This document shows positions 63,850 through 64,000 of a stretch of DNA of 64,000 nt, in pieces. Positions within the stretch are counted from its first letter, which is position 1; each line of letters starts with the position of its first letter. The stretch comes from Bacteroidia bacterium (GTDB lineage: Bacteria; Bacteroidota; Bacteroidia; B-17B0; Aurantibacillaceae), in NCBI GenBank assembly GCA_016787895.1, contig JAEUTN010000018.1:55164-119163 (forward strand), given 5' to 3'. Both the position numbers and the translations under genes were made by a program. The notes under the pieces were generated by a model, which searched no databases, was not told where the DNA came from, and saw only the letters and a program-made list of their open reading frames with translations.

Positions 63850-64000
63850 CTATTTCAGCAAACTCACATGGCCCATTTTGTTGTAGATGTTTCCGTCCAG
63901 ATCTTTGTATTTGATTTTGTACACGTAAACATCTTCCTTGAGCTCTTCGCTGCCCTGGTTGCCCACCGTGCCGTTCCAGCCTGTGTTTACGTCTTTGGTG
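63850..64000 (-). CDS. C-terminus of a T9SS type B (gliding-motility-like) protein, cut by window edge
   Basis: Fifty codons, ending at the TAG at 63852-63850. The translated tail runs NTGWNGTVGNQGSEEL, then DVYVYKIKYKDLDG and GHVSLLK. This is the classic WxG...DVYxYxxxYKDxxG...GxVxLL ending of the type B sorting domain, used by large SprB-like proteins and others exported through T9SS. The rest of the protein lies outside the window, so nothing can be said about its repeats or size. A good terminator follows. Confidence 0.88.
   Translation of the reverse strand, partial: TKDVNTGWNGTVGNQGSEELKEDVYVYKIKYKDLDGNIYNKMGHVSLLK

Overview
This window comes from a member of the Bacteroidota, with a base composition I judge by eye to be mid-range (about 43-45% GC). 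The evidence is: three secreted proteins with a C-terminal type A sorting domain of the type IX secretion system (T9SS) and the tail of a type B (gliding-motility-like) sorting domain at the right edge; recurrent TAnnTTTG/TAnnTTTA boxes just upstream of start codons (the Bacteroidota -7 element); many non-ATG starts without clear Shine-Dalgarno sequences; and a eukaryote-like class Ia ribonucleotide reductase pair. I cannot name the family or genus. I saw no tRNA, rRNA, CRISPR array, insertion sequence or prophage.

1-9.2 kb, mostly minus strand: a MoxR/ChlI-type AAA+ ATPase (cut by the left edge) coupled to a VWA protein; a small unknown protein; a B12-binding radical SAM protein (DUF4080 type); an ORF6N-domain DNA-binding protein; nrdB and nrdA. 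9.2-21.9 kb, mixed: a sigma-like/anti-sigma-like pair, a group III truncated haemoglobin, kynureninase, a DUF3108 protein, a PlsC-type acyltransferase, gyrB, a MurG-like glycosyltransferase, a thioredoxin-reductase-like ferredoxin-NADP reductase, a T9SS cargo protein with YCF48-like and PKD-like repeats, and fmt. 21.9-27.3 kb: an HU gene with a clear promoter and terminator, then two tandem paralogous T9SS cargo proteins, each with its own strong terminator. 27.3-38.1 kb: aminotransferase, SprT-like metalloprotein, nadE coupled to two tandem CxxC lipoproteins, YbaB, a gamma carbonic anhydrase carrying a small palindromic insertion, an unrecognised 765-residue exported protein, a PaaG-like hydratase/isomerase, a small membrane protein, and a divergent arginase / arginine decarboxylase pair.

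38.1-46.8 kb is the cell-shape region: mreB, mreC, mreD, PBP2 and rodA, then a convergent alpha/beta hydrolase and a bifunctional PBP1A. From PBP1A on, ten plus-strand genes are packed almost without gaps to 56.8 kb. They mix peptidoglycan synthesis, three GT39-like polytopic glycosyltransferases, an MBOAT O-acyltransferase with an SGNH-like partner, a lipoprotein, a GT2 glycosyltransferase, and the two subunits of a 3-oxoacid CoA-transferase, which are separated by about 4 kb of glycan-type genes. A converging minus-strand block (56.8-63.8 kb) holds a HerA-like (DUF853) ATPase and three further large polytopic proteins that resemble GT-C enzymes and are related to each other.

The best candidate for something undescribed is the 46.8-62.3 kb envelope-glycan locus: six GT-C-like proteins of two families, an acylation pair and a split scoA/scoB, apparently co-transcribed with a peptidoglycan synthase. 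My proposal that it builds and acylates a surface glycan is inference from domain content and context.
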